Origin: Aquilaria yunnanensis
Taxonomy: Eukaryota > Streptophyta > Magnoliopsida > Malvales > Thymelaeaceae
Assembly: GCA_039654915.1 (NCBI GenBank)
Contig: CM077595.1
Coordinates: forward strand, 82,997,501-83,061,500
Length of the DNA: 64,000 nt
Reading direction: 5' to 3'
Shown: positions 10,801 through 23,010 of the stretch, piece by piece
Numbering within the stretch: position 1 is the stretch's first letter
How the letters are laid out: each line of letters starts with the position of its first letter
Translations under genes and position numbers: made by a program
The notes under the pieces: model-generated
What the model saw: the letters and a program-made list of their open reading frames with translations, nothing else
Told to the model about the DNA's origin: nothing
The model's database searches: none

Positions 10801-11463
10801 TAATAAAGGTTAGTAAAAATTAGCAAGTTAGTTGTTAGTTGTTAATAACAACAAGAAAAAGAAAAAAGGTTAGTAATAATAACAATAATAAACAAATAAA
10901 TAAACAAGTAAAAAAAAATAAAAGAGTTAATTAATTAATTTTCTGCAAAGACAAAATAAAAAGGTTAGTGACCAAATTGAAAGAAATTGAAAAGATGAAG
11001 TATGGAATCAAGGTTTCACCTTTCAAAACAAGTTTTTGAATCTGAAGAACAGAGACGCGAAGGCGCGCGTGAAGGGGGGGAAGGCAAGGGCAGCTGGCGG
11101 CGCGGTGGGGCGGCGAGGCGGCGCGGCGGGGCGGCGAGGCGACGGCAGGGCGACGGCGAGGCGACGGCAGGGCGGGACGGCGGAGCGACGGCGAGGCGAC
11201 GGCAGGGCGACGGCGGCGTTGGTGGGGCGACGACGGGACGGCGGCGGCAGGGCGACGGCAGCGGGATAGGACGGCGACAGCCAAAGAAAGAAAGAGAAAA
11301 CGGAGGAAGAAGGTAGTCGAAACGTAAAAAAAAAAATAATTTTGGGATTTTTTGGCAGAGGGAGGATAGGCTAAGGACTAAGGCTTCTATTTTCTCTTTT
11401 TAAAACGGAGCTCTGAACTTTTTTTCTCTATTTTTTTCTGTGTTCAGCACAAAATTTGGGGGG

Positions 11464-11473
11464 CTATTTATAG
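11464..11473 (-). promoter_or_regulatory. LTR TATA box
   Basis: CTATAAATAG on the minus strand lies about 500 bp from the LTR start. It is conserved at 17354-17363 in the other LTR, inside a well-conserved stretch. Transcription would start near 11435, leaving a transcribed leader of more than 3 kb within the LTR. Confidence 0.6.
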
Positions 11474-11973
11474 AGAAAGTTTAGCTGAACTATTGATGGA
11501 TAAATTAATAAAAAATTTCAAACTTATCTCTTAAATTGGTAAAATGACAATTTTAGTCCTTTACGTCTCTCAGCCTCTGGATAAGTTCCTGAAGCTTCTG
11601 ATTTTGACAATTTTGTCGTTTTCTGTCAATTTGGGCCAGAAACGTCGGCAGGCTCAAAATTTTATGTGACAAACTACCAAATGCTCCTGGAACTTTCAGA
11701 ATTTGTCAATTTTGCCTGAAACTTCTCAATTTTGTTATTTTTATCTCAAACTTTTTAATTTTGTCATTTTTATGGAGTTTTCTTTTTTTTTTCTTTCAAA
11801 CATACACATATACACACATATATCAAATCTTCAAAAAACAAAACAAAAAAATATATTTTAAACTAATTAAAAAAAAATTTAGTAATAATAATAACAATAA
11901 TAATAATAATACATTTTTTTTAATTAATTTTTTTAAAATTATTTTAATGGCCGGACGAAATTGGGTGTCAACA

Positions 11974-12150
11974 GGTTTGATTCCACCTCAGGTTGGTTGC
12001 ACATGGAACCAGCACCAATCAAAAAATCGTTGGTTCTTCTATATATGGAATCAACCCGCGAACAATAATTTATTTTTACCTAACCCAACCTAACCTAATG
12101 AGGGTAATTTTAGTTGGGTTTCACGTTTACCCAACCTATGCTCACCCCTA
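11974..12150. mobile_element. Partial hAT-like repeat at the insertion point
   Basis: Read on the minus strand from 12149 this begins AGGGGTGAGCATAGGTTGGG, similar to the TAGGGGTG ends of plant hAT-type MITEs, followed by GGTTGGGTTAGG-like repeats. Only one end is visible. The other half would lie beyond the retrotransposon, outside the window. Confidence 0.35.
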
Positions 12151-12743
12151 ATTTCTAAATATAAAAAATTACACTTTCACTCCCTGAGATTTTGAAGAGC
12201 CCTACCCTCTAGCTCCTCAGTTTCTCCTCCTACCTCATGTGCTGCTAGGTTTGCAGTTGCTATTTCTACCACCAATCGAACATTGCCTTCTATCCTACCT
12301 AGTTGCCAAACCTCCAACCAATCCCTAAGTGTCAATATAGAATGTCTCCAATGGCCTAAGAGACTAAGGCTTCATTTAGGAATAATGTTTAAAGTTAGTG
12401 CTAGAAATTGGAATAAATTATTAATGATTATAATATCTTTTTCAAACCTCTAACGTTAAAAACTATCATTAGATAGTATTTCTAACCTCTAGTGCTAAAT
12501 GTTAATGTTGTTCCTAAAGGAGTCTAAATCAAAGAAAAGGAAACACGCTTCCAAATCTCATCTTCTCCTTTCAGGTTAATAGAAATGGTGGCCTAGGGCC
12601 AGCAGGAATCAATTTCAATGCCTTCATGGTAGCCTCAGTAACCTCTAGTGACATTGAAGGTGGCAAAATTGGCCTTTTGAAAGTGGCAAACCACAATGGT
12701 GCTAGTAGGCTCCTTTTTCTTAGTTTTAGGAACATAGGAAGTT
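12151..12743. other. Intergenic, with a small MITE
   Basis: Within this stretch, 12374-12520 has inverted ends (TTTAGGAATAA at the left, TTTAGGAACAA reading inward from the right) and looks like a MITE of about 150 bp. The rest has no gene that I can support. Confidence 0.4.
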
Positions 12744-14312
12744 CATTTCTAGAAAAATGTTAGTTTCTAATGGCTTTAAGTTGAAAATTTTGATTTTCCA
12801 ACGCGAGACTATTTGAATAAAATTTCCAACAGTTGTAGCCATTCAAAATTTCCAACAGCCAAACTCTGAAGAATTATTTCTAACGGTTTAATAGCTTTCC
12901 AACGGGCTGAGTTGTTAGAATATATCAATGGTTGAAGTCAATGACATTTCAAACGGTTTAGCCGTTGGAAAATTATTTGAAAAAATAAAAAATAAAAAAA
13001 TAATTAATGATAATATGTTTTACACTAAAAAATTGTATTACTCCATTTGTTACAAATTTTTTACACAATTTACTTTTCAGCAATTAATCTATAATTTTTT
13101 ATTTTCAAAATTTTAGCATATAAATAAAAAAAATTTATATATGAATGATAAATCAAGACCTATAGTTTCTAAATATATTTTTTAAAATTTTTTTAAGAAA
13201 TAATAATATAAATAAATTTAAGTCAAACTAGTCAAATGAAGCAAAAAAAGTGGGATGGTAGGAGTATATATTTACAAAAAATATATTTTATATTTGATTA
13301 AAAAAATCAAAATTACAAAACTCAAAACCACAAAAATTGTAAATCAATCCAAAATCACAAAATCCAAAGTCATAAAAATTCAAAATCAATCCAAAATTCA
13401 TAATAAAAAAAATTACAATGAAACAATGGACGAATTCAAAAAATAAAATTGAAACTCATCCAAAATCAAAACCACAAAAATGGTGGATGAATTCAAAAAA
13501 CAAAAATCACATACACCCATCAGAGTTGTAGATGAAATCGAGCCTCATTCTCTGCCACTGGCAAGGATCAAGAAGATCATGAAAAAGTCCGGCGATGACA
13601 TAAAGACAATCTCCAGCAAGAAGTTGTTGGTTTTCTTTAGAGCTTGTGGGCTCTTCATCAGGGACGAAACCATAGAAATCTATCAGATTTGTGGATGAAT
13701 GCTGAGGAATGGCGGCTAACCATGAATGTCTAGGAACCACAAATGTTGATAAGGCTGAGGAAGCACAAACGGCAAGGCAAGGAATGGCGAACGATGACGA
13801 GGAATGGTGGTTGTAGAAGGAGATGAGATTGAGAAAAGATGAATGGGTGGATAGGTGAATAGTGGAACGACGAGGTGAATCGGCAAGGTGAACGGTGGAA
13901 CAGGCTATGGAGGGAGAAGAGATGAAAGATGAAAGAAAAGAGAGAAGAATCTATGGAGGGTTAGTGGCGAGGAGGGACGGATGAAAGATATATGTGGCTA
14001 GCTAGGGTTAGATGAGAATGGGCTAGGTTGGCTATTGAATCAACGTGTGGTTCGTTTTCGGGAGTCGCCACCAATCTGTTTATGTTTAGGTCGATTGGTT
14101 ACCTAAAATATGGTCTGCGAGAGTTCGGGGGTTCGGGAGTACGGTTACGTTAAAACAACTTTGTTAAAACGCCCAAAAATTGGTACCTTAGTTGATTTTA
14201 ATTTTGTTTCGCTTTGCTTTTAAATAAATTTCAGTTAATTTTCAATCTAGAATTTTTAACTGAATTAATCGGATGTGGATTTTTGGTAATTAATTTGTAT
14301 AGAATTTTATAC

Positions 14313-14530
14313 TTCTGAACCATGGACTCTGCCGAGTCATTTGGACACGGAAGATTTGATTCCGAACCATGGACTCTGCCGAGTCATTTGGACACGGAAT
14401 TTGGTGAAATTTTAAACAATTTTATCCATATTGTGAATATGGATTTTTATCTTTATATTTATTTAATTTATTTAGTTAAAAAAAGGTTGATATTTTCCAA
14501 ACCGTCCTGACGGATCATCCGGATATGGAA
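14313..14530. repeat. Hairpin modules of the solo LTR
   Basis: Modules at 14313-14352 and 14360-14399 keep GACTC/GAGTC arms. The third (14495-14530) lost four bases and its left inner arm. These are the counterparts of 8467-8682. Confidence 0.65.
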
Positions 14531-16003
14531 GTTAATTTATAGTTATTATTTAATTCTTATTTTTATTAACTATTAGTTTAATTACTAATTCGTAATTCTT
14601 TTTGTTTATGAAATTTTTAGATTTATTAATAATCTAAAAATTTTATTTTATTTTTTTTATATTTTCTTTTCTTTTCTTTCTTTTCTTTCTTATTGATTTT
14701 ATCTTTCTTTTAGTTTTATTTTTCCTTTCTTTTCTTTCTTTTCTTTTCCTTTTCTTTTCTTTCTTTTCTTTCTTTCTTTTCTTTTTTTTATCTTTTCTTT
14801 TTCTTTTCTTTCTTTTCCTTCTTTCTTTTCTTTTTTCTTAACTTTTTTTCTTATCTTTCTTATCTTTCTTTTAGTTTTTTTTAGTGAAAGTTATTTATTA
14901 TTTAAATAATTATTCAATTTATAAAAGAAAAGTAATTTTATTTAATAAAATATTTAATATCAAGAATTTTTTTTAAAGAAAATTTGAAGAATTGACATTT
15001 ATTCTGTTGGTTTGATAACCAAAAAGTAATTATTTAACCAAGATTTTATTTAACAAATAAGCCAAAAAATTATACATATATTTCAAAAATAAAAGAAAAG
15101 TCTTAGTATGTTATCTGATAAAAAGTGAACAAAAAGTAATTATTTAATCAAAATTTTATTTATTTAATAAAAGAAACAAAAATTTTATATATCAAATTTT
15201 CTTTTTAATATTTTGTTTGTTTTTTTGTTTTTTTTTTTTTAAAAAGGATTAACCAGAAATAATTATTTAATTAAGAAAACCAAAACATTTATATGTATAT
15301 TTTAAACAAAAATAAAAAAGTATTAATATTTATTTAATTTATTTTGAGCAAAAGATTAACTAAAAAGTAATTATTTTAATTAAAATTTTATGTATATTTA
15401 AAAAAAACCACAAATTTATATGTATATTTTAAAATAAAAGAAAAATCTTAATATTTTATTTTTGATTTTTTTAATAAAAAGAATTAATCAAAAGTGATTA
15501 TTTAAGAAAAGAAACTAAAATTTTATGTATATAAAAGTTTTGATATTTATTTGTTTTGTTTTTTATAGAAATTTAACCAAAAGTGATTATTTAAAAATTT
15601 ACATGTATATAAAAAATCTTGATATTTATTTTTTATTTTTATATTCTTTTCGTTTGATGAAATATTTTTTTAAATAATTTTAATTTATATCTCTGAAAAT
15701 ATATCTAATTAATAAGTCAAAAATATTTAAGAGAAATTCAATTCACTTTTTTTTATTTATTTTTTATTATTTTTGACTAAGATTTTTATAAAGGAAACAA
15801 AAAGTTATATCTTTTCATTATTTTGAAAGAAATAAGTAAAAATATTACTGAATAAAATATTAACTCAAAATTTTTACTCTTTTTATTCTTTTTATTAATA
15901 AAGAAAACTAAAAAATTATATTTTATTAAATAATTAATATATTAGTCCAAAGTGTTTATTTTTAATAAAGAAAAATTTATTTATATACTTTATTAAAAAA
16001 TAT

Positions 16004-16043
16004 TTCCAAGCCATGGATTCTGGTGGATCATTTGGTCATGGAG
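16004..16043. repeat. Fourth hairpin module of the solo LTR
   Basis: Inner arms are GATTC/GGATC around TGGT. One Watson-Crick pair has become T-G, which still pairs in RNA as U-G. It corresponds to 9949-9988. Confidence 0.55.
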
Positions 16044-16479
16044 TTTTAATTTTTGTTAAATTTTAATTATTTAATTAATTATAATTATTTTAATTATAAT
16101 TTTATTGGATTTTTCTTGAATTTTAAATTTTAAATATCATTATTTTAAAAAATGTTTTAAAAAAAGAAGTTGATTTGTATATTTTTTAGTACTATTTAAT
16201 CATGCTTGTTTATTAATTTTAACAAAAAGGAATAAAAAGTTAACTTTGTTATCTTTAAAGAAATAATAAAAACATGTATTCCAAAATAAAAATGATTAGT
16301 TTTTTTTAAAATGATTTTTACTAGCTTTAATAATTAATTATAAAAGAATTTTCTTTTTTAGTTCTTATTTATTTATTAGTAAAGGTGAATTAAATGAAAT
16401 AAATTATATAAAGGAAAATTAATAAAAATAAAGTGGGGCTTTTTGGCCATCCACTTTAAAAATAAATAATAATAAATGT

Positions 16480-16710
16480 TAGCAAAGTTAATTAAATTAA
16501 TTATTAAACAACAATAATAAAAAGTTAGTCAAGTTAATTAAATTAATTAATTAACAACAATAATAAAAAGTTAGCCAAGTTAATTAAATTAATTAACAAC
16601 AATAATAAAAAGTTAGTCAAGTTAATTAAATTAATTAATTAACAACAATAATAAAAAGTTAGCCAAGTTAATTAAATTAATTATTAACAACAATAATAAA
16701 AGTTAGCAAA
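16480..16710. repeat. AT-rich minisatellite of the solo LTR
   Basis: Units of AACAACAATAATAAAAAGTT plus AGCCAAGTTAATTAAATT-like spacer, about five copies. This is the same array as 10370-10800 with a different unit count. Confidence 0.65.
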
Positions 16711-17353
16711 GTTAGTAAAGTTAGATGTTAATAACAATAAAAATAAAAGTTAGTAAGTTAGTTGAGGTAACAATAATAAGGTTAGTAGGTTAGTCATAAT
16801 AATAATAATAATAAGGTTAGTCATAATAATAATAAGGTTAGTAAGTTAGTTATAATAATAACAATAAAAAGAAGGGTTAGTAATAATAACAATAATAAAC
16901 AAATAAATAAACAAGTAAAAATTAAAAGGGTTAGGAATCAATTCTGCAAGAACAAAATAAAAAGTCAGTGACCAAAGTGAAAGAAATTGAAAAGATGAAG
17001 GATTAAATGAGAGTTGTACCCTTCAAATTAAAATTTGAATTTCCTGGAAACGTGAAAACAGAGAAACGCGCGCGAGGGGGCAGGGGTGGGGCTGGCGGAG
17101 CTGGCGCGGTGAGGCGGAGGGGCAACAGCGGCTGGACGGCTGGGCGCGGCGGCGGCGAACGGCGTAGGGCGGCGGCGGCGGGCGGAGAGAGAGAGAGAGA
17201 GAGAGAGAGGGAACAGCAGTGAAAAAAAAATTTGGCTTTCTGGGGAAGAAGGGAAGAGGGCTGGGGCTAAGGGCTATAATTTTCTCTTTTTTTAAAACGG
17301 AGCTCTAAGTGTTTTTGCTATTTTTTTCTGTATTCAAAACTAAATTTGGAGGC

Positions 17354-17363
17354 CTATTTATAG
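17354..17363 (-). promoter_or_regulatory. TATA box of the solo LTR
   Basis: CTATAAATAG on the minus strand, at the same place in the LTR as 11464-11473. It could in principle still drive minus-strand transcription outward from the solo LTR. Confidence 0.5.
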
Positions 17364-17871
17364 AGGAAGTTTGGCCGAACTGTTGATGGATAAATTAATA
17401 AAAAATTTCAAACTTATCTTTTAAATTGGTAAAATGACAATTTCAGTCCTTTACGTCTCTCAGCCTCTGGATAAGTTCCTGAAACTTCTGATTTTGACAA
17501 TTTTGTCGTTTTCTGTCAATTTGGGCCAGAAACGTCGGTCGACCCAAAAATTCATGTGATAAACTACCAAATGCTCCTGGAACTTTCAGAATTTGTCAAT
17601 TTTTCCCAAAACTTCTTAATTTTGTCATTTTTACCTCAAACTTTTAAATTTTGCCATTTTTTGGAGTTTTCTTTTTTTCTTTCAAATACACACATATATC
17701 ATTTTAAATCAAATATTCACAAAACAAAAATGTATTTTAAACTAATTAAAATTTTTAGTAATAATAATAATAATAAAAATAATAATTTTTTTTATTTAAT
17801 TTCTTTTAAATTTTTTTTTTATGGTTGGACGAAATTGGGTGTCAACAGCTATAATAATAATAATAATATTA

Positions 17872-17908
<37 letters not shown>

Positions 17909-18194
17909 GATATATGTATGTATGTACACACACACACACACACACATCATATATATGTATATGATAAATAAATATGATATATATGTATATATTATATTAT
18001 TATTAATATATAAAAATATTTTTATATTTTTCATACACTAAAAATTATGGTTTTAATATATATAGTGAGATTGAATTTCCACATTTTCCAACAGTTTTCG
18101 CGTTGAAAATTTTCAATGACCAGGCAGTTGGAAACTATGGTCTTCAAAATTTTCAACGTTAAGCCGTTGGAAAATATATGTTTTTTTAGTGACG

Positions 18195-20679
18195 GTAAGA
18201 GACCGATTGGATCCACGACTAGTGAGTCGACGGAGCAACACATATTGAGTAAGAGAAATGAAATGATATCCAGGTTGAAGGAATCCCAAGTTGGGGAAAT
18301 TTTTTACTTCATCCAATTTTCTTCTTCTTTTGGATAATTAACAGGTATAACAAGATTAACTGCTCCTAGAATGATTGGTGTGAAAACCTATTAATATCTA
18401 TAGCAAATTCAATAGGTTGATAGGTGTATGATGTTACTGAGCCCAGCATCCTGCTGCCATGATATTTGTATCTTCAATCTCTTGGTCAATACATCTTGCT
18501 TTTGGTCGTTCAAAAAAAATTGAGTGGGATAGACGGTGGTGGTAAGCGGTGATGGATCAAGGTGGCAGAGGAGTGTGTGACAATAAATGGGCAAGAGTAG
18601 AAAGTGAAGGGTTGAAGGCTAGGGCTTCCTAATTCTTACGGATTGAAAGTTTAATTACTCCCTTTCTCTCTACAGGCTAAGATCTATGATTTTCCAGAAT
18701 TTTTTCTTTAATTCAATTTAGGTTTACCTAAAAAATGATTTGTATAAGTTTTTTTTATTTAATTCACGAATTTTTTTAAAAATAACTATTTTAGTTATAC
18801 TTGAGACCTGCAAAAGGTAAATATTAGTAGTATCTATTTGAAGCTTATTATAATTGCTAAAATGGTTATAAATGGATTATTATACTTTTTTTCATTAATT
18901 AGTAGCTGCTGAATATTATTCAATTACAAAAGGTTTGAAAGGATTTGTTTTTTACTATAAATGCAAATTTCAATGAGACAAAACGAAAACTAAGGTATCC
19001 ATTAAGACGGAAAAAGAATCTTGAGGACAAAAAATGTCATTAGACCTACAGTATGGAGATGGTCTGTTTGGATTAAGCGAGCTGAGGGATGGGATAGGAA
19101 AATTAGTATAATTTTCTTGTTTGGATATGAGGTAATAGAGGAGAGGAGAGAGTTATTTTCTCCGCACTTCCCTAATTTATACATTTTTTTTCACCCCTCT
19201 AAATTGAGGGAAATAACTTATTCCTCCCCCTTTTTTTTCTTCTCTTCCCTCCCAGTCCCTTAATTCACTAATTGTATCCAAACAAGTATTAAGAAAATTT
19301 TATTAAATTTTGTTGGATGCAATTGGATTTAATCATAGTTGAAAATATAAGTGTATTCAACGTAAAATTTTATATAAATTTCTGTAAAAATTTTAATACA
19401 TTTAGCAAATTTCTTCACTCGATATCAGTATCTGCTACTGTCGATTACTAATTTGTAGGCAATCAATATTTGGAGAAAGTATATGATTGCCACGTCATTT
19501 TTCATGCGTTCATTAGCAATGAACAGAGATGTATTTAATAATGGTTTAGCAATAAAACTATGAACAAAAACCTGCTGATTGCTAAGCTAAGGTGTATTTT
19601 ATGCCTATACGGATCTTATTGCCTAATATGGCTGAGTCGTGGATCAGAAATAATTTATCTTGCTTATTGTTAAAATACTAATCCACTATGCCCGGCAAGT
19701 TTGTCCGGTGGCATTAATTAATTAAGCTACTTTTAGAGTAATCAAGATTACTAGGAGATTATCAAAAACAAATATTATTATCAATATTAATCTGGCCATG
19801 TGGCCTATGAGTGCGTAACTTTGTCTGGCTATATATTGGACTTTATCTAACGTTAACTAATTAAGCAACATCTAGTTCACATGGTCTGGGGATTAAATCC
19901 TACCTTTAGGACATTAATTTCCACTTCTTTTAAGGGGCTGATGGGTATAAGTTTTCGAAGATGCACAACAAATCCAACATAGCATTTACAAAGTAAAGTT
20001 TTTGGAGAAAAATGGAAGGATATATTACATATATAGAGGCTTAATCTAAATAAACTTTGGGGTTCGTCTCTTTCTCTCAAACCACACACAAATACACAAA
20101 CACATATACTTAATACATATACAAATACATATACACATACACATATACAATTACAAATACTCATGTAGCTTATTAATACGTCATTCCCTGTTGCCGTTCA
20201 ATATACACACACACACATTCATAAAATATCGATTAATTTGAATACTTTATAACAAAAGTGTTCCCAATAGATTGCATGATGTATAGCTTATTTTGTTTGT
20301 TTAATAAAGATGCTTTATCTATAAAAATGTTCACATTGAAAGTTACCCACTGCTGGCTGTGAATTGGGTTTTGGGTGTTGAAAATAAACTGTGGAGACCT
20401 GGAGACATACTTGGAAACAAAGACTTCTGCGATCTGCTTCTCTTGTGATGTGACTTTAGACGAACAACTTGGTGCATGTTTTGTTTCCTGTATGTAAAAA
20501 AATTCTTTTGTTGTTTGAAAAAAACAAAGTAAAGATATTTTTATATTAATTATAAATCTTAAATCATACAGGAAAACAAACAATAGGACCGAATATAAAA
20601 ACAATATCTACACATTATGTCGATCTAAGGAAGAAAACTTCAAATAATAATCAGAGTAAACTTTATATTCAGCAGTCGA
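18195..20679. other. Intergenic, no supported gene
   Basis: AT-rich with scattered short frames and no recognisable domain. A 123-codon frame on the minus strand (20604-20233) is unassigned and may be chance. CA/TA-rich simple repeats lie at about 20088-20160 and 20205-20220. Confidence 0.4.
19064..19286. mobile_element. Possible small MITE with GTTTGGAT ends
   Basis: The left end CTGTTTGGATTAAG and the right end (read inward CTTGTTTGGATACAA) form short inverted repeats, with a further GTTTGGAT inside. Length and type suit a plant MITE. I could not find a clear target duplication. Confidence 0.35.
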
Positions 20680-23010
20680 AGATTTGTGCAATCACCAACG
20701 ACCACCGGCCATCTACGAACTTGCCGCCAAATTGACTCCAAAAAGTAGCATCTCACTACGCTATGATCAACCAATTCTTCTCCAACCTTGCAAATTACTC
20801 ATTGAATATCTCCACCCTCGATTCCTCACCTGGCCAAGTTAGCTAAAGTAGGCAGTCGTTATTGAAGTGCTTTCCACGCACAAATGTTCACTTTTTTGTC
20901 ACACCTACGAATTCCACTTTATTGGGATCTATCTGAGAACAATGAAGCAAAAAATCATCTAGCAAAGTTTAGAGACACTTCACCATGAGCACCCCATTAG
21001 AGTCGCGTTGCCACCACCATTTATCATCCACACCTTGTTGCAGCCACACATTCTCCATTGTTGTAGTTGCTCGAGCTCACTCAATTCCTTCCATTCAAAT
21101 CCCTCCTCCAACTCCACACCCAACCCTCCCTCCATTCAAATTAAGCAATTTTTCACTCACCAACCCTTCTTTATTAACCTCCAACTAAAATAATCTAGGA
21201 TTTTTTTTTTTTTTGCAAGCTCACCTCTCCCACCCAACAATCCTCCCAAATTTTCACTATTTTCCCATCCCCACATTTTTCCTGAAGGAATTAATAGAAG
21301 AAATACCACTCATCTCAATATCAAAACTTGATTTTATAATGTTTCTCCAAACTCCTACCCTATGACTCTCCTCCAAACTCCCCCCTACCCCACCATTCAG
21401 CCTAAAAATACCATGAATTACTCTCATCCACAGTGCCTTTTTCTTCTATTTAAACCGTCACTACCATTTTCCTAAATGTGCCAATTTTTTTTTACCAAAA
21501 TACTACCTACGCTCAGCCCTCTTAACTCTTTTCTAGCAATCACCTTACTCCAAGGAACCCAAGCTAAATTTCTACCCTCCCCTACACGGAAGGCCCCCAA
21601 AAAAATTTAATCTTTTATTCTCTAACTTTGTTATCACATTGATCACCAGGGCTTAAAACAACAAAAAGAAAAATATGGCAAGCTTCCCATGACTAATTTT
21701 ATCAGGGTTAAATGACCACCAGCAGATAAAGTTTTTTTGTTTCCATAAACACTACTTTCTGTTAAATTTCTCCACAACTTGCTGCTAAGTTTTAAAACTT
21801 CTCATATTAGCACCAACAGGAAGTCCCAAATAATTAAAAGGCAATCTCCCAGTAATGCAATTTAGTTTTCCAGCCAATTCAGCCACCTCCAGGTCCAATA
21901 CCTCATCACTAAAAATTTTACTTTTATTCAAATTCACCTTCAATCCCAACAAAGCTTGGAAACACCATAATAATCTCATTAAATTCAGCCCATTTTCAGT
22001 TGGCCAATCTCCCAAGAATAGAACATTATCTACCTGCTGGAGATGTGACACCTTCAACTTCGACTTTTACACCATAAAACAAGTTCTTATTTTCAGCTTC
22101 AACCGTCATGGCTTGCAAGGCTTCGGCTACAATTAAGAATAAAAATGGAGACAACAAGTCTCCTTGCCTAATAGGGCTCCCGTTAACCAGGATCAAAACA
22201 TACGAAAAATTTAGGCATGCATTGATCCAACATCTCCATTTCTGTCCAAAATTCATCTGTTCTAATATGCAATCAAGGAAGTTCCCGTTTACACAGTCAT
22301 TGGCTTTCTCAAAATCCACTTTAAATAATAAAAGCCTTTCTCTTAACCCTTTTAATTAAATCAACAAACTCGTTTGCTATTAAAACTCCATCAAGAGTAT
22401 TTCTTCCTTTGATAAATCTAGTTTGTTCTTAGTCTAATCACCTCTGGAATGACCTATTTTAATATCTCAGAGAGAATCTTGGCAATTATCTTATACTGGC
22501 AACCTATAATTAAGGCTGATTGGTCGAAACTCCTTCAAAGAAATTGAATTTTTTTACCTATGGTACAAGTGTCACAAATAGCGAGTTACGCCCTTTTTTC
22601 GAACCTGCCCATTTGTTCAAAATGTTTCACAAACTTCACCACATCTTCACCAACAATCTCCCAGTTTTGTTTGATGGAATTAAATGTGAAACCGTTTGGT
22701 CCAGGCGCTTTCAAGCCACCACAAGGACAAACTGCATTCTTAATCTCCTCTGCTGTAATCGCCTTTTCCAGATTTGTTACATCTCCAATGATAATTTCTT
22801 AAACAAGTTGCTGCTAAACTTCGGTCTCATTGGGGTTTCTTCATGAAAAATTTGTTTGAAAAACTAAAATATCTTTGTTTTCTTTTATCACTCCTAGATC
22901 GTCCCTCCACACCATTCACATTAAGCCATTAATCAAATTTCTCTTCAACCTTCCTCTAACAACCGAATGGAAATACTTCGAATTTTCACCACCATCCGAA
23001 GCCTACTTAA
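20680..23010 (-). pseudogene. LINE (L1-type) ORF2 remnant
   Basis: Conceptual minus-strand translation with frameshifts gives, in order: the pre-RT region (SDGGENSKYFHSVVRGRLKRN near 22975), the APGPNGF motif near 22700, RT (KANDCVNGNFLDCILEQM near 22300, GSPIRQGDLLSPFLFLIVAEAL near 22170, then LGLKVNLNKSKIF near 21930), LPFNYLGLPVGA near 21820, and a zf-RVT-like end near 20700-21050 (DKWWWQRDSNGV). The RT active-site FADD is replaced by a VDN-like sequence, and the aspartate expected in the KAFD box is lost. It is dead. A pyrimidine-rich plus-strand tract begins right at the upstream edge. Confidence 0.75.

Larger units (their letters stand above)
1551..11973 (-). mobile_element. Ogre/Tat-type Ty3-gypsy LTR retrotransposon, left part missing
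   Basis: Minus-strand order is LTR (11973-8190), primer-binding site (8187-8168), extra ORF1 (7565-5892), gag-protease (5704-2390), a stop-rich gap (2393-2211) and the start of reverse transcriptase (2210-1551). An extra ORF before gag, LTRs of several kilobases, and an intron between protease and RT are known hallmarks of the Ogre group in the Tat lineage. RT is cut at 1550 by another insertion. The rest of pol (RT palm, RNase H, integrase) and the 3' LTR lie outside the window or are lost. In-frame stops in ORF1 and RT show the copy is dead. It appears to be inserted in a hAT-like repeat whose end is at 12149. Confidence 0.85.
8190..11973 (-). repeat. 5' LTR of the Ogre-type element (3784 bp)
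   Basis: On the minus strand it begins TGTTGACACCC at 11973 and ends GTTGCCACA at 8190, just before the primer-binding site. Almost its whole length recurs at 14036-17847. Contents in transcription order: a short U3 with TATA box (11464-11473), a GC-rich block (about 11050-11285), AT-rich tandem repeats (about 10370-10800), long A/T tracts, polypurine runs (8812-8950) and four copies of a 40-bp hairpin module. The frames in the GC-rich block (10931-11316, both strands) are products of a GGCGACGGC-like repeat and are not genes. Confidence 0.85.
14036..17847 (-). repeat. Solo LTR of the same Ogre-type family (3812 bp)
   Basis: It matches the LTR at 8190-11973 end to end (ends TGTTGACACCC and, degenerate, ...CGTTGATTCA on the minus strand). 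It is flanked by a perfect 5-bp duplication GCTAT (14031-14035 and 17848-17852), and no internal region is present. The duplication shows that the LTR ends are the original insertion ends, so a full element was reduced to one LTR by recombination. TATA box, GC-rich block, minisatellite and hairpin modules are retained. Confidence 0.85.
12744..18194. mobile_element. CACTA-like element interrupted by a solo LTR
   Basis: The left end starts CATTTCTAGAAAAATG at 12744. The right end, read inward from 18194, starts CGTCACTAAAAAAACAT. Both then share GGCTTAAGTTGAAAATTTTGA-like sequence. Subterminal CCAACGG/CCGTTGG repeats cluster at 12797-12975 and 18085-18175, as in CACTA elements. Flanking triplets are GTT and GTA, an imperfect 3-bp duplication. 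Removing the LTR leaves about 1.6 kb with no transposase. The internal plan (CAAAA-rich part, purine-rich part near 13740-14000, ATT microsatellite) matches the element at 28216-30320. Confidence 0.6.

Noticed and set aside
10931..11316. Open frames of 77-117 codons on both strands in the GC-rich block
   Set aside because: They are Arg/Ala/Gly or Pro/Ser runs from a GGCGACGGC-like repeat and differ completely in the second LTR.
8190..17847. The two 3.8-kb direct repeats as LTRs of one complete element
   Set aside because: The 2 kb between them carries no retrotransposon domains, and the coding region lies on the other side of the first repeat. The second copy has its own GCTAT duplication, so it is a separate solo LTR.
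17556..18041. 161-codon frame
   Set aside because: It crosses the LTR end and microsatellites; the protein is Asn, Leu and Ile runs.
20233..20604. 123-codon minus-strand frame
   Set aside because: No recognisable family, no splice or promoter support; kept only as a remark in the intergenic entry.
22108..22846. Plus-strand frames across the LINE
   Set aside because: They are antisense to the RT motifs that read on the minus strand.
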